Notes: generated from the sequence alone by a model not told the origin. 64,000 nt of DNA from Nocardia colli (GCF_008704205.1 NZ_VXLC01000015.1:1-64000), one strand, 5' to 3'; positions 17,397-26,795 are shown, numbered from the stretch's first letter. Translations and numbers: made by a program.

Positions 17397-17849
17397 GTGG
17401 AAACCATCACCATCGAACGATTCATCGCGGCACCGGTCGGGGAGGTCTTCGAGTGGCTCGCTGATGCGCGCAATTATCCGCGGGCGACGTGGGTTGTCTT
17501 GCGTCAAAGGTTGGTTGCGCCAGGCGAAGGCGCGTTCTACGGGCGTGGCGCGGTTCGGCAGTTGGTCTGGGTGGTGGGGTGGTTTCGGGAGCGGATCACC
17601 TCGTACGACCCGCCGCATGAGTTCGGTTATCTGGTCGAGCGGAGTTTTCCGCCGTCGCGTCACGAGGGTGGGAAGTTGACCTTCACCGAGGTGGCCGGCG
17701 GGACGCGAGTGGAGTGGACGACGACCGCCGAGGTGCGACTTCCGTTCGCGGCGGCCATTACTCGTGCCTTGGTCCGTCCCGGGGTGACCTACATCTTCGG
17801 CAAGGTGCTGGATGCTGCAGCAGCGGAACTGGCGAAAGCTCCTGCGTGA
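17397..17849 (+). CDS. SRPBCC-fold protein
   Basis: 150 residues with the SRPBCC (START/Bet v1-like) pattern: opening ETITIERFIAAPVGEVFEWLADARNYPRATW, a central beta sheet and a long C-terminal helix. Such proteins bind small hydrophobic ligands, and some act as polyketide cyclases. GTG start with a strong GGGAGGG ribosome site. It follows the methyltransferase in the same direction. Confidence 0.8.
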   Translation: METITIERFIAAPVGEVFEWLADARNYPRATWVVLRQRLVAPGEGAFYGRGAVRQLVWVVGWFRERITSYDPPHEFGYLVERSFPPSRHEGGKLTFTEVAGGTRVEWTTTAEVRLPFAAAITRALVRPGVTYIFGKVLDAAAAELAKAPA

Positions 17850-17896
17850 GTGCGGAATTCGATGCGGTCGTCGGTGTAGAGCAGGGTGCTGAGGTG

Positions 17897-18571
17897 CTAC
17901 GAGAGTGATCGTTCTGGTTCGGGAGTCAGCGATGCTACCGGTCGAGTGAGCATGGCGATGCCGTGCAAGATGGCCCAGATCAGCACCGGGAATGCCGCGA
18001 GACGCTCCCACAACCCGAACATCTCCGCGCCGCCGACCTTGGCCATCGTCGCGACGAAACTGGCAATCGCAATGACTCCCAACGCGATTCCGATTCGTCC
18101 GAGGGCAGGCGTCCGGCCGTCGGCGATCATTGCCGCCGCAGTGAGCACGACGGCTACCGCGCCGCCCGCGATGGCGACGATCGCGCCGATGGTGTGCGGG
18201 GCGATCCTGGTGTCTTCGGGATTGAAACCGACCATCACCAGCCCGATGCCGGCCGCGGCATACAGCGCGAATCCCACGCGCGCCAGCCGGTTCCGCCCGT
18301 AGATCCGCGCCGCCAGCAGCGCACCGACGGCCAGGCACAGGCCGCTGAGAATCCAGGAAATATTGGCCAAGACATGCCACGGCGAACAGACCCAGGTATC
18401 AACGTGTTCGCTCTGAAAACAGGTATCCGCCCCCAGATCGCTGATCGCATTGCGCGTCCAGCTATATGGCGTGGTCCACCGCGATTGGACCACGACCAAT
18501 ATGACGAAATACTGCACGGTCGACACCCACGCCAGACCGGCGATCGAAGCGATCCGTGAATTACTCACCAT
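17897..18571 (-). CDS. DUF998 membrane protein
   Basis: 224 residues with six predicted membrane segments; the opening hydrophobic segment is followed by SWTRNAISDLGAD, the usual DUF998 loop block. Function is not established for this family. The ATG at 18571 follows an AAAGGGA ribosome site; a longer in-frame start has none. It stands alone between SRPBCC and hemerythrin genes. Confidence 0.8.
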   Translation of the reverse strand: MVSNSRIASIAGLAWVSTVQYFVILVVVQSRWTTPYSWTRNAISDLGADTCFQSEHVDTWVCSPWHVLANISWILSGLCLAVGALLAARIYGRNRLARVGFALYAAAGIGLVMVGFNPEDTRIAPHTIGAIVAIAGGAVAVVLTAAAMIADGRTPALGRIGIALGVIAIASFVATMAKVGGAEMFGLWERLAAFPVLIWAILHGIAMLTRPVASLTPEPERSLS

Positions 18572-18737
18572 GTCCCTTTCCTTCGAGCACAGCCCTACCC
18601 TGACGATGCGATATCGAATACAGCCTGATCGAGCGCGCCGGCGATCGAACTCGGCTTCCCGCACGACGTGCTCGCCCGCGCCACCACCCTCGCCTTGACT
18701 AGGGGATCGAGGCCCGTCCCTGTCGCGGGTAGGGCAG

Positions 18738-19307
18738 TCAGTTGCGCTTCAAGCTGCCGACGCTGAGCGATCCCCGCACCGGAGTGCGGACCTCGTTCTC
18801 CACCTCACGGACGTAATCGGCGGGATCCTTGTCCACGGGCTGCACCCCGGCATAGTTGCGGGCCTCGAAGGCGGCGAACTCGACGGCCAGCTTATGGCGG
18901 CGCGGCAGCCCGGCCAGGCGGCGGAAGTCGGTGAGGCCCTCGCGTTCCTCCTCGGCCATGTGATCGCTGTTGGCCAGATTCGCTGCCGCGACGGCGGCGT
19001 ACCAATCGTCGGTGCCGACCCGATGGCGCGCCACCTCGGCGATCGCGTCCCGGATCTCGTTGTGGTCGTGGATGGCGTCGAGGGTCTCGTCCTCCACCGT
19101 GTCCTTGCGCCGCGCCGCGATACCTACCTGGAGCAGCGCGGGGTAGAAGATCTCCTCCTCCGCGAGTGCGTGCAGCTCGAGGAAGGACGCCAGCCTGCCC
19201 CAGATCGCGGACAGCACTTCGGTTTCGGCGCGATCGATCTGCTCCAGGATGGCGAACAGGCGCCGCTGCTCATGGTGATCATCGAGAATCAGCTCGGCAA
19301 TGTCCAC
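18738..19307 (-). CDS. hemerythrin-like cation-binding protein
   Basis: 189 residues. Ligand residues of a di-iron four-helix bundle are visible: HHEQRRLF (about residue 10), HALAEEEIFYP (about 46), HDHNEIRD (about 80) and a later H..EEE segment. Hemerythrin-domain proteins bind oxygen or sense iron or nitric oxide. A GTG at 19307 with GGGAGGA upstream is the likely start. No partner gene is evident. Confidence 0.82.
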   Translation of the reverse strand: MDIAELILDDHHEQRRLFAILEQIDRAETEVLSAIWGRLASFLELHALAEEEIFYPALLQVGIAARRKDTVEDETLDAIHDHNEIRDAIAEVARHRVGTDDWYAAVAAANLANSDHMAEEEREGLTDFRRLAGLPRRHKLAVEFAAFEARNYAGVQPVDKDPADYVREVENEVRTPVRGSLSVGSLKRN

Positions 19308-19416
19308 AATTCCTCCCTGATGCTTCAGGTGGGCAGGCGGTTGGTCGCAGACCTCAGAGGACCGACGATAGCGCACCGGCATGAGCTGCCGGGTCGTGTG
19401 CGGGTTGATCGGGGAG

Positions 19417-20220
19417 TTATGTTGCCGGTTCCGCGAGTTTTCGCAGGGCGCGTTCGGAGCCGGGTTCGGCTTGGTAGATCCACAGTTGCAGCTCGGGATG
19501 GTCGGGGAGGGTCAGCACATGCTGGTGGAGTGTGAGGCGGCCGGCGCTCCGATGGTGAAAGTGCTTGACCGCGCTGCCTTTTCGGTGAATATCGTGGCGG
19601 GCCCACAGCTGACGGAACTTGTCGCTGCGCAATGACAGTTCGCCGATGAGTTCGATCAGCTGCGGCGGGTGCGGTTGTGGTCCGGCGGCGGCCCGCAGCG
19701 TCGCGACGGTGCATCGGGCGAGTTGGTCGGGGTCTTCGACGAAGTGGGTTATCTCGTCGTCGAGGAAAGCCATTCGGGCCAGGTTGTCCCGTAGCGGTAG
19801 TCCGTCGTAGAGGGCATCGGCGGGCTGATTGCGGGCGGTGACGTCCAGCCAGGGGGTGACGAGCATCGCCGGGGTGGTGATCTGCTGTAGCAGGTTGGCG
19901 AGGGTATCTCCGAGGTGCTGATCCACCCGCCCCGCGGGTGCGCTGGGAGCAGTCAGGGAACGTAGATAGGTGTGGGCGTCGTAGTCGAGTTGCAGTACTC
20001 GGGCCAACGCGTCCAGAACCTGCGTCGAGGGATGTTTCTCGCGACCTTGCTCCAGGTGAGCATAATAATCGGTGCTGACGCCGGCCAGCATTGCGAGTTC
20101 TTCCCGGCGTAGGCCTGGGACCTGCCGGGCCGCGCCGGGGACGAGTCCGACCTGCTCCGGGCGCACGAGCGCGCGCCGCGCTCGCAGGAATTCGGCCAGG
20201 GCACCTGGGTTCGTCGCCAC
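19417..20220 (-). CDS. XRE-family regulator with MmyB-like domain
   Basis: 267 residues. The N-terminal helix-turn-helix ends in GLRREELAMLAGVSTDYYAHLEQGR, the standard actinobacterial block, and the C-terminal part (about 160 residues) is the MmyB-like ligand domain seen in regulators that bind fatty acids. Divergent from an NmrA-type gene at 20342, which is its probable target. Confidence 0.9.
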   Translation of the reverse strand: MATNPGALAEFLRARRALVRPEQVGLVPGAARQVPGLRREELAMLAGVSTDYYAHLEQGREKHPSTQVLDALARVLQLDYDAHTYLRSLTAPSAPAGRVDQHLGDTLANLLQQITTPAMLVTPWLDVTARNQPADALYDGLPLRDNLARMAFLDDEITHFVEDPDQLARCTVATLRAAAGPQPHPPQLIELIGELSLRSDKFRQLWARHDIHRKGSAVKHFHHRSAGRLTLHQHVLTLPDHPELQLWIYQAEPGSERALRKLAEPAT

Positions 20221-20341
20221 CGTGTCCAGATTACGGTCGCGGGCTGGTTCGGGGTGGGTGCGTCAGCACTACCCGGTGTGCGCGGACCGCTCCTACCGTC
20301 GGCCATCGAGAGACGGCACCTGCCGTCGCGGAGGGAGATCG

Positions 20342-21241
20342 ATGTTCGTGGTGACCGGAGCGACCGGACGTACCGGGCGGGTGGTGGTCGAGGAGTTACT
20401 TCGGGCGGGCCGCACGGTGCGCGCGATCGGACGCAACCGCGCAGGGTTGGCATCGCTGGAAGCTGTTGGAGCGCAGGCGTTCACGGCCGAGCCGACCGGC
20501 CGTGCGGCACTCGCCGACGCGTTCGCCGGTGCCGAGGGTGTCTACGTGATGGTCCAGCCGAACTATATTCCGGACAGCCCGGACTTCCTGGCGCATCAAC
20601 GCGCCATCGCCGATGCGATGACCACGGCACTGGCAACCGCCGGAGTCAGGCGAGTAGTGACCTTGAGTAGTTGGGGTGCGGACAAACCCGCCGGCACCGG
20701 GCCGGTTGCTGGACTGCACTACCTCGAGCAGCGGATCGACACCCTGGATGCCGTGGTGACGCACCTGCGGGCAGGCTACTTCATGGAGAACCTGCTCGGC
20801 CAAATCGAGAACATCCGGGCCGGTGTCGTCGCCGCGCCGTTCGATCCCGATATCGCCATGCCTTTCATCAACACGGCCGATATCGGCCGCGCCGCCGCGC
20901 ATAGCCTGCTCACCCCGACCCCCGCCTTGGACGTGCTCGAGCTGCACGGTGAACGCGACCTGAGCATGGCCGACGTCACCGAGGTCATCGGCAGGATCGC
21001 CGATCTGCCGGAACTGCGCTATGTGCAGCAGTCGATCGACGAATTCGCGGCGACTCAGCGCCGCGCCGGAGTGTCGGAGAATGTCACCGGTCTCATGGTC
21101 GAGGTGGCGCACGCGATCAACTCGCGGCACACCGCGACGCTGCAAGCACGCTCACCACGCACCACTACCCCGACCAGTATCGAGTCGTTCGTAGCCGAAA
21201 TGCTTGTGCCGCAACTGCATACGGAACTTGCAACAGGCTGA
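20342..21241 (+). CDS. NmrA-like NAD(P)-binding protein
   Basis: 299 residues, atypical extended SDR of the NmrA/HSCARG group: MFVVTGATGRTGRVVVEELL is the nucleotide-binding start, and no Tyr-x3-Lys pair is evident. Such proteins act as NADPH sensors or reductases. GGGAGAT precedes the ATG. It sits divergent to the XRE regulator in a pairing common in actinobacteria. Confidence 0.85.
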   Translation: MFVVTGATGRTGRVVVEELLRAGRTVRAIGRNRAGLASLEAVGAQAFTAEPTGRAALADAFAGAEGVYVMVQPNYIPDSPDFLAHQRAIADAMTTALATAGVRRVVTLSSWGADKPAGTGPVAGLHYLEQRIDTLDAVVTHLRAGYFMENLLGQIENIRAGVVAAPFDPDIAMPFINTADIGRAAAHSLLTPTPALDVLELHGERDLSMADVTEVIGRIADLPELRYVQQSIDEFAATQRRAGVSENVTGLMVEVAHAINSRHTATLQARSPRTTTPTSIESFVAEMLVPQLHTELATG

Positions 21242-21422
21242 CGGTGGGGATCACGGCAGAACCGGGCGCGACCGACGGCGGGCGCGGTCCTAGCCCGCCT
21301 TCTACGTGCGCCGGACACCCAGAGCCTGCGCGGGCCGCTTCAAACGCCTGATGACCAGCGCCGCCGGGTCCACGCAAGCGCGGTGTACGTGTCATGACAG
21401 CGCCCGATGTGAGCCTGAGGAC

Positions 21423-22586
21423 GTGCATCAGGAAGAACTAGCAGGAGCCATCACGTCCACTCCGGTCACGATCATCGGTGCGGGACTCGCCGGCCTCACC
21501 TTGGCCCGGGTTCTGCACGTCCACGGCATCCCGGCCACCGTCTATGAGGCGGAGGCCGCCCCGACCGCGCGGACTCAGGGCGGCATGCTCGACATTCATG
21601 AATACAACGGTCAGCTCGCCATCGAGGCGGCCGGGCTCATGGACGAGTTCCGCAGCCTGGCTCTGGCTGGTCACCAGGCGACGCGGATCCTTGACCCGCA
21701 GGGAACTGTCTTGTGGGACAAGGCCGATGACGGCACGGGTGGCCGTCCCGAGGTACAGCGCGGCGAGCTGCGCCGGATGCTGCTCGACTCACTCCCGCCC
21801 GAAACCGTCCGCTGGGGTCATAAAGTCAGCAGTGTTCGCAGCTTGGGAGAGGGCTGTCACGAGGTGACGTTCGCCAACGGCAGCACGATCAGCACCGGTC
21901 TACTGGTCGGCGCCGACGGCGCGTGGTCGCGCATCCGCCCGCTGCTGTCCGATGCCGTCCCCGAGTACACCGGCGAATCCTTCGTCGAGACTTGGCTTTA
22001 CGCGAGCGACGACTGGCACCCCGCCGCCGCGAAGGCGGTCGGCGCCGGGTCGTTGATCGCGACCACACCGGACCGATCGATCAACGCTCAACGCGAACGC
22101 GGCGGGACCCTGCACACCTACGTGATCCTGACCAGGCCGCAAGACTGGTTCGCCACAATAGATTTCACCGACCCCGACGCGGCCACCGCCCGCATCGCGC
22201 GCGAATTCGACGACTGGGCACCAGAACTCACCGCCCTGATCACCGAAACCGACACCCCACCCGTGCTACGCCCCAGCTTCACCCTGCCGATAGGACACCG
22301 CTGGGACCGGCATCCAGGCGCAACCCTCATCGGCGACGCCGCCCACCTCATGCCCCCCGACGGCGAAGGCGCCAACAACGCGATGCTCGACGGCGCCGAA
22401 CTCGGCAACGCCCTCGCCACACACCCCACCGACCCCGAAACCGCCCTCGCCGAATTCGAACAGTCGATGTTCACTCGCACCACCACCCCCACCAACGGCG
22501 CCGAATTCATCGAACACCTCTTCGGCGACAACCCACCTCAGAAACTGCTCGACCTGTTCATCGGCCCCGACCCGAAGTTGCCGTAG
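21423..22586 (+). CDS. TetX-like FAD-dependent monooxygenase
   Basis: About 387 residues. FAD motif IIGAGLAGLTLARVL at residues about 15-29, then RTQGGMLDIHEYNGQLAIEAAGL, closely matching the TetX block [20 protein letters not shown]. The C-terminal FAD motif is GDAAHLMPPDGEGANNAMLDG. TetX-type enzymes hydroxylate tetracyclines, but many relatives act on other polyketides. The GTG at 21423 has TGAGGA upstream; other starts would add unrelated residues. Whether the natural substrate is a drug is inference only. Confidence 0.85.
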   Translation: MHQEELAGAITSTPVTIIGAGLAGLTLARVLHVHGIPATVYEAEAAPTARTQGGMLDIHEYNGQLAIEAAGLMDEFRSLALAGHQATRILDPQGTVLWDKADDGTGGRPEVQRGELRRMLLDSLPPETVRWGHKVSSVRSLGEGCHEVTFANGSTISTGLLVGADGAWSRIRPLLSDAVPEYTGESFVETWLYASDDWHPAAAKAVGAGSLIATTPDRSINAQRERGGTLHTYVILTRPQDWFATIDFTDPDAATARIAREFDDWAPELTALITETDTPPVLRPSFTLPIGHRWDRHPGATLIGDAAHLMPPDGEGANNAMLDGAELGNALATHPTDPETALAEFEQSMFTRTTTPTNGAEFIEHLFGDNPPQKLLDLFIGPDPKLP

Positions 22587-22696
22587 TGATTGAAAGCGAG
22601 GTTCGGGGGTAGTGCCGTGGGATGAGGGCCCGCCGGTGTTGCCGGGATCCCGACATCGATCGATCGGTGCATTCCGCAGGGGAAGGAACGGACTCA

Positions 22697-23206
22697 ATGA
22701 CAGATACCCTCGTCGATCTCACCCCAGACGGTCGGGTTGCGCGACCCGCTGCTCGGCTGCCCGCGCGCAACGGTCGTGGCACGAGTGCCGCGAGTGTTTG
22801 GCGTGACGCCAAAACCGTTCTGGTGACGCGGGTTACCGGGCCGCGGCAGCTCACCGCGGTGCCGCGGCTGGTCATTCCGGTCGGCGATATCCAGCTTGCC
22901 TTCCGCGTGTCGTCGCGGTCGGACGAAGCCGAGGAATTGGCGCGGGACGGGCGGGTGCTGGTCCAGCCCGGCGACCGGCGCGGCAACCCTGCGCTCGGCT
23001 CGCACCAGTGCCAAGGCCAAGCCCAGTTGGTGACCGCGGGATCGCTGCTGCCCCATGTGGAGTCGGAGATCGCGGCGAAGTACCGGTGGCGAATTCCGGT
23101 GGCGCGCTTCGCCCATCGCCTCGGCCACCGGGATGCCCCCTACGCGGATGTCGTGGTGCTGGTGACCGTGGCCGAACCCAGCCCGACACCCATGCTGCCG
23201 CGCTGA
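22697..23206 (+). CDS. split-beta-barrel (PPOX/F420-type) flavoprotein
   Basis: 169 residues. The pattern VTRVTGPRQLTAVPRLVIPVGDIQLAFRVSS..EAEELARDGRVLVQPGDRRGNP is the usual pyridoxamine-5'-phosphate-oxidase-like/F420-dependent split barrel. Such enzymes bind FMN or F420 and reduce small molecules; the substrate is unknown. A GGGGAAGGAA ribosome site precedes the ATG. The N-terminal 30 residues look disordered. Confidence 0.75.
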   Translation: MTDTLVDLTPDGRVARPAARLPARNGRGTSAASVWRDAKTVLVTRVTGPRQLTAVPRLVIPVGDIQLAFRVSSRSDEAEELARDGRVLVQPGDRRGNPALGSHQCQGQAQLVTAGSLLPHVESEIAAKYRWRIPVARFAHRLGHRDAPYADVVVLVTVAEPSPTPMLPR

Positions 23207-23221
23207 GAACGTTCGGCTCGG

Positions 23222-23402
23222 TCAGCTGGGGCGGTGCAGCGGGCCGCCGGGGCGTAGTACTCGTCAGGACTCGGCGGCGGTCGCTGCCTTCATGTCGATG
23301 TTCAGGTGGTGCAACATCAATGCCTAGAGCACCCGGTCGAACTCGTCGTCGGGGTAGGGCAACTCCAGGGAGTAGCCGATATCGAAGCGGATCGGACCAC
23401 GG
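23222..23402 (-). pseudogene. methyltransferase remnant
   Basis: On the minus strand the frame reads DIGYSLELPYPDDEFDRVL, then a TAG, then ALMLHHLNIDMKAATAAES, then a TGA, then RVLRPGGPLH. These are motifs II, IV and V of a UbiE-type methyltransferase in correct order and one frame, interrupted by at least two stop codons. The N-terminal half is missing. It is a decayed gene fragment. Confidence 0.8.
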
Positions 23403-23478
23403 CATGGTGCTACGACCGCGCTTTGAGCATGGTGTGTCGGACCGCCAGACCGGCGCGGCGGCAACCCATCATGAAGGC

Positions 23479-23799
23479 ATGGCGAATGACGAGATCCCCC
23501 AGCCGACGGACGCCGAGATCGCGGCCGCACTACGCCCCATCTACGAACCGACGCGTGAACGTGCGCGCATGGCCGAGATCGCCGAACGCCTGCGCCACAC
23601 CACCGACCCGGACGAACTCGCCGAGCGGAATCGTGCCGGCGCCCGGCTGGCCGTGCTGGACCGCCAGATCTGCGTCATGTCGCGGGATGCGCTCGACCGA
23701 ATCGGGTTGTGGCATGCGGCCGGGATGATCGACGCGGCGCTCGAGGCGGCCGACGACGCGCAGCGCGACGCCGACGAGGTGTTGCCGGGCTCCGACTGA
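23479..23799 (+). CDS. hypothetical helical protein
   Basis: 106 residues, highly charged and predicted all-helical (ERARMAEIAERLRHTTDPDELAERNR...; EAADDAQRDADEVLP). No recognised domain. The ATG follows a weak AAGG site. It may be a small cytoplasmic structural or binding protein. It precedes a DoxX-like gene with a 43-base gap and may be cotranscribed. Confidence 0.6.
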   Translation: MANDEIPQPTDAEIAAALRPIYEPTRERARMAEIAERLRHTTDPDELAERNRAGARLAVLDRQICVMSRDALDRIGLWHAAGMIDAALEAADDAQRDADEVLPGSD

Positions 23800-23842
23800 A
23801 CCTGCCTTGTCACCTTTCGGCCCGGGAAATGGTCATGGCGGT

Positions 23843-24259
23843 ATGGCAATTGCGCACACCTGGCCCGGATGGGTCGCGACCGGTTTCCTGTGGTTCCTCG
23901 CCTTCGAATTCATGATGGGCGCAGCGACCAAATTCTGGCCTGGGCCAACGTTTTTCGGCCCGGCGTACGCGATCAAGTTCGCGGACTGGGGCTGGCCCAG
24001 CTGGTTCCGGTTCGTCGTCGGCGGGATCGAGGGCATGTGCGCTCTGCTGCTGGCGATTCCGTATCCCGAGGCGCGATTCCTCGGTGCCGCGGTGCTGATC
24101 CTGGTGCTGACCGGCGCCGTGGTCACGCACATCATCAACCACCACGGGGCCAAGGAAAGCTGCGCGGCGCCGGTGCATTTGATCATCATGGTCGTGGTCG
24201 CGCTGGCCACTTGGCCGACGCAGTGGATGGACGTGCTTCGCCCCGGTCAGTGGTCGTAG
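23843..24259 (+). CDS. DoxX-like membrane protein
   Basis: About 138 residues with four membrane segments. The pattern FLWFLAFEFMMGAATKFWPGPTFFGP and then FVVGGIEGMCALLLAIP matches DoxX-like proteins, which are linked to redox or envelope stress but lack a defined reaction. The ATG at 23843 is the likely start; a TTG at 23807 is also possible. Confidence 0.7.
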   Translation: MAIAHTWPGWVATGFLWFLAFEFMMGAATKFWPGPTFFGPAYAIKFADWGWPSWFRFVVGGIEGMCALLLAIPYPEARFLGAAVLILVLTGAVVTHIINHHGAKESCAAPVHLIIMVVVALATWPTQWMDVLRPGQWS

Positions 24260-24379
24260 CCGCGGGTTCCGGCAGCTCGTCGACCGCAGTGGATCGTGCC
24301 GACCGTGTGCCATGGGTCGTTACAGTCGTCGACGACGCCCTCGAGCATCCGTACCCGACTTTCGCTGGAAAGCTGGCAC

Positions 24380-25120
24380 ATGACCGCCGAATTGCGTGAC
24401 CTCACTGTCCATATCGACACCGGCCGATGGAGCGCGACGGTGCTCACCGCGGTCGATCTGGTTGTGCCGCGCGGCCAGATCACGGCCGTGCTCGGCGAGC
24501 CGGGTGCCGGGAAGACGATGGTCGCCCGGGCGCTTACGGGACGGTTGCCTGCTACCGCGCGGCATCGAGGGCAGGTTCTGGTCAACGGTGAGGTTGTCGA
24601 TGATCGGCAGTGGTCGCTGCTGCGCGGGAGCGTTGTCGGTTACGTGCCGCAGGAGGGCGTGACCGCGTTCGAACCGGAAACAACGGTCGGCACCCAGCTG
24701 CGGGCGCTGGAGTTGCACGATCGAGCGTGGAGTATCGAGCGAGCCTGTGCCGCAGCGCATTACCCGGCCTACGCCCTGGACCTGCTCCCGCAGCAGAATT
24801 CCGGTGGCCAGATCCAGCGCGCCGCACTCGCCGCGGCCCTGCTGCCCGCACCGCCGGTCCTCATCGCGGACGGACCCACCAACTCCCTCGATCTGGAAAC
24901 CGCATATGCGGTATGGAAGTCGTTGCGCGACTACGCGGATTCCGGTGCCGCCGTACTGGTGATCAGCAACGAGATACGGATGCTGACCGCCGGCGGCCTC
25001 GCCGACCGAATGGTGATCATTCGCGAAGGTCGGATCCTCGCCGCGGGCTCGGCCGTGCAACTGTCCGAGTCGGCCGACGGTTACGTGCGCGCACTGCTCG
25101 AGTCGAGCTCACAGAGCTGA
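24380..25120 (+). CDS. orphan ABC ATPase with altered catalytic residues
   Basis: 246 residues, nucleotide-binding subunit resembling the dipeptide/oligopeptide DppD/OppD type. Walker A is GEPGAGKT (Lys45) and the signature is NSGGQIQRA. Two hydrolysis residues differ from the family: the Walker B catalytic Glu position is Gly165 (ADGPTNSLD instead of the usual ADEPT), and the H-loop His position is Asn197 (VISNE instead of VISHD). No permease or binding-protein gene is adjacent. It may be a regulatory or degenerate ATPase, or half of a pair with an active subunit elsewhere. Confidence 0.85.
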   Translation: MTAELRDLTVHIDTGRWSATVLTAVDLVVPRGQITAVLGEPGAGKTMVARALTGRLPATARHRGQVLVNGEVVDDRQWSLLRGSVVGYVPQEGVTAFEPETTVGTQLRALELHDRAWSIERACAAAHYPAYALDLLPQQNSGGQIQRAALAAALLPAPPVLIADGPTNSLDLETAYAVWKSLRDYADSGAAVLVISNEIRMLTAGGLADRMVIIREGRILAAGSAVQLSESADGYVRALLESSSQS

Positions 25121-25199
25121 ATACCGCTCGGCCATAACATGATCCGGCAACACCCGGCAACCCCTGAATAGCACCGGCACGCGTGGCGCGGGTGAAACC

Positions 25200-25249
25200 T
25201 TGCGGAACCGAATGGCAAGTGTAAAAATCTATTGGATCCTGGATCCAAT
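25200..25249 (+). promoter_or_regulatory. operon promoter with GntR-type operator
   Basis: A TTGCGG (25200-25205) and TAAAAA (25222-25227) pair with 16-base spacing forms a plausible promoter. Three bases after it is the perfect 19-base palindrome ATTGGATCCTGGATCCAAT (25231-25249), placed where it would cover the transcription start. The same core recurs before gntR at 31096-31114. Confidence 0.65.
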
Positions 25250-25337
25250 TTACAAATCGGTTGGTATGCAGGGCAATCCGACCACCCCCGTCCCGACGTT
25301 GAACACTGCGTTGAGGCGTGACCGAAGGGGGGAACCT

Positions 25338-26795
25338 GTGGACATCGACGCTTTTCTGTCCGAACCAGGGCGTAGCGACGCAACCAACGACGTTCGAAAG
25401 CTGATCGACAAGCTCGACATTCAGTACATCTACGTGCAATTCGTGTCGGTCACCGGCCGGGTCGTCGGCAAAGGCATGCCCGCCTCGAGATGGGAAGACC
25501 TGGCCGCCCGCGGCGTCCAGATGGTGTATGGGGCGGTGGCCAATGTCGCCACCGACCGGCGCGGCCGCTACCTGGGTTACGGCCCCGAGGCCTCGGAGCT
25601 GATCGCGATACCGGAACCGGAGACGTTCGCCCAACTGCCCTGGGACGGCCGGGTCGCGCGGGTGTTCGCCCGGCTGTTCCGCAACCGGGAGGAGGACGAA
25701 AACCCCGGCGCCGCACTGTCTTCGGACTGCCGCGGCAACCTGGCCCAGCAGCACGCGGCCTTCGCCGACCGGCACGACATGCGACTGCGGGTCGGCACCG
25801 AACCCGAGATGATGTGGCTGCGCCGCAACGCCGACAACGAACTGGTCGGCGTGTCCAAACCGTACTGCTACCACGTGGATCAGCTCGAAGAGCTGCGCGA
25901 CATCAGCATGCGCGTGCTGACCTACGGCCGGGCACTGGGATTGGACATGATCCAGGGCGATCACGAGGACGCACCGGGCCAGCTCGAGTTGAATTTCCGG
26001 TTCGACGACCCGCTGCGCAATGCCGACCGGCTGATCACCTATCGGCAGATCTGCCGTCAGGTCGCGCGGGAATTCGGCGTGATCGCCTGTTTCATGACCA
26101 AGCCGTTCCCCGGTCTGTCGGCGTCGGGTTGCCATCACAACCTGTCGCTCTGGCGCGGTGGCGACGACGAGACGGTCCCGATGGAAACCGAGACCACCGT
26201 GCCCGGCGTGCGGCACTATCGCACCGGTGGGGTGAACCTGCTGACCGAAGACCGTGCTGCGGGTGCAAATCCGTTGCAGCTCAACGATATCGGCCGCCGA
26301 ATGGTGGGCGGGGTGGTCACCCATCTGCCCGCGCTCACCGCGCTGGCCGCCTCGACGGTGCATTCCTACCGTCGCCTGTGGGACACCGGGTTCTGGGCGC
26401 CGCTGACCGCGGGCTGGGGTTTCCAGAATCGGACCTCCGCGGTCCGGGTGTCGGCGCCCGACCGGGTCGAGTACCGCACGGCCGATTCGATGGTCAACCC
26501 GTACCTGATGGCCGCGGGCCTGCTCGCCGCGATGGACGACGGCCTGACCGGCAACCTGGATCCGGGCCCACCGTCGAGCGCCAACAGCTACGACAGCACG
26601 CCGGACCCGCGACCGACGCTGCCGATGAATCTCGGTGCGGCACTGACGGCATTGGACCGGGACGAGGTGCTGCGCGCGGCGCTGCCCGGCGACATGTACC
26701 GCGTCTACACCGCGCACAAACGCGACGAATGGGAACGATTTCTGGCCACGACCAGCGAGTGGGATTTCGACTTCTATCTCGACTACGTGTCGTGA
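25338..26795 (+). CDS. glutamine-synthetase-family amide ligase
   Basis: About 485 residues (509 if the ATG at 25266 is used). The N-terminal beta-grasp part reads YVQFVSVTGRVVGKGMP. Catalytic-domain motifs follow in order: GTEPEMMW, GDHEDAPGQLELNF, SGCHHNLSLW, QNRTSAVRV and EYRTADSMVNPYLMAAGLLA, so the metal and ATP/glutamate sites look intact. It is clearly not housekeeping GlnA; the type includes gamma-glutamyl-polyamine and other amide ligases. A GGGGGGAA site supports GTG 25338. First gene of the operon; it may join glutamate or a related acid to an amine made by the downstream enzymes. Confidence 0.85.
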   Translation: MDIDAFLSEPGRSDATNDVRKLIDKLDIQYIYVQFVSVTGRVVGKGMPASRWEDLAARGVQMVYGAVANVATDRRGRYLGYGPEASELIAIPEPETFAQLPWDGRVARVFARLFRNREEDENPGAALSSDCRGNLAQQHAAFADRHDMRLRVGTEPEMMWLRRNADNELVGVSKPYCYHVDQLEELRDISMRVLTYGRALGLDMIQGDHEDAPGQLELNFRFDDPLRNADRLITYRQICRQVAREFGVIACFMTKPFPGLSASGCHHNLSLWRGGDDETVPMETETTVPGVRHYRTGGVNLLTEDRAAGANPLQLNDIGRRMVGGVVTHLPALTALAASTVHSYRRLWDTGFWAPLTAGWGFQNRTSAVRVSAPDRVEYRTADSMVNPYLMAAGLLAAMDDGLTGNLDPGPPSSANSYDSTPDPRPTLPMNLGAALTALDRDEVLRAALPGDMYRVYTAHKRDEWERFLATTSEWDFDFYLDYVS

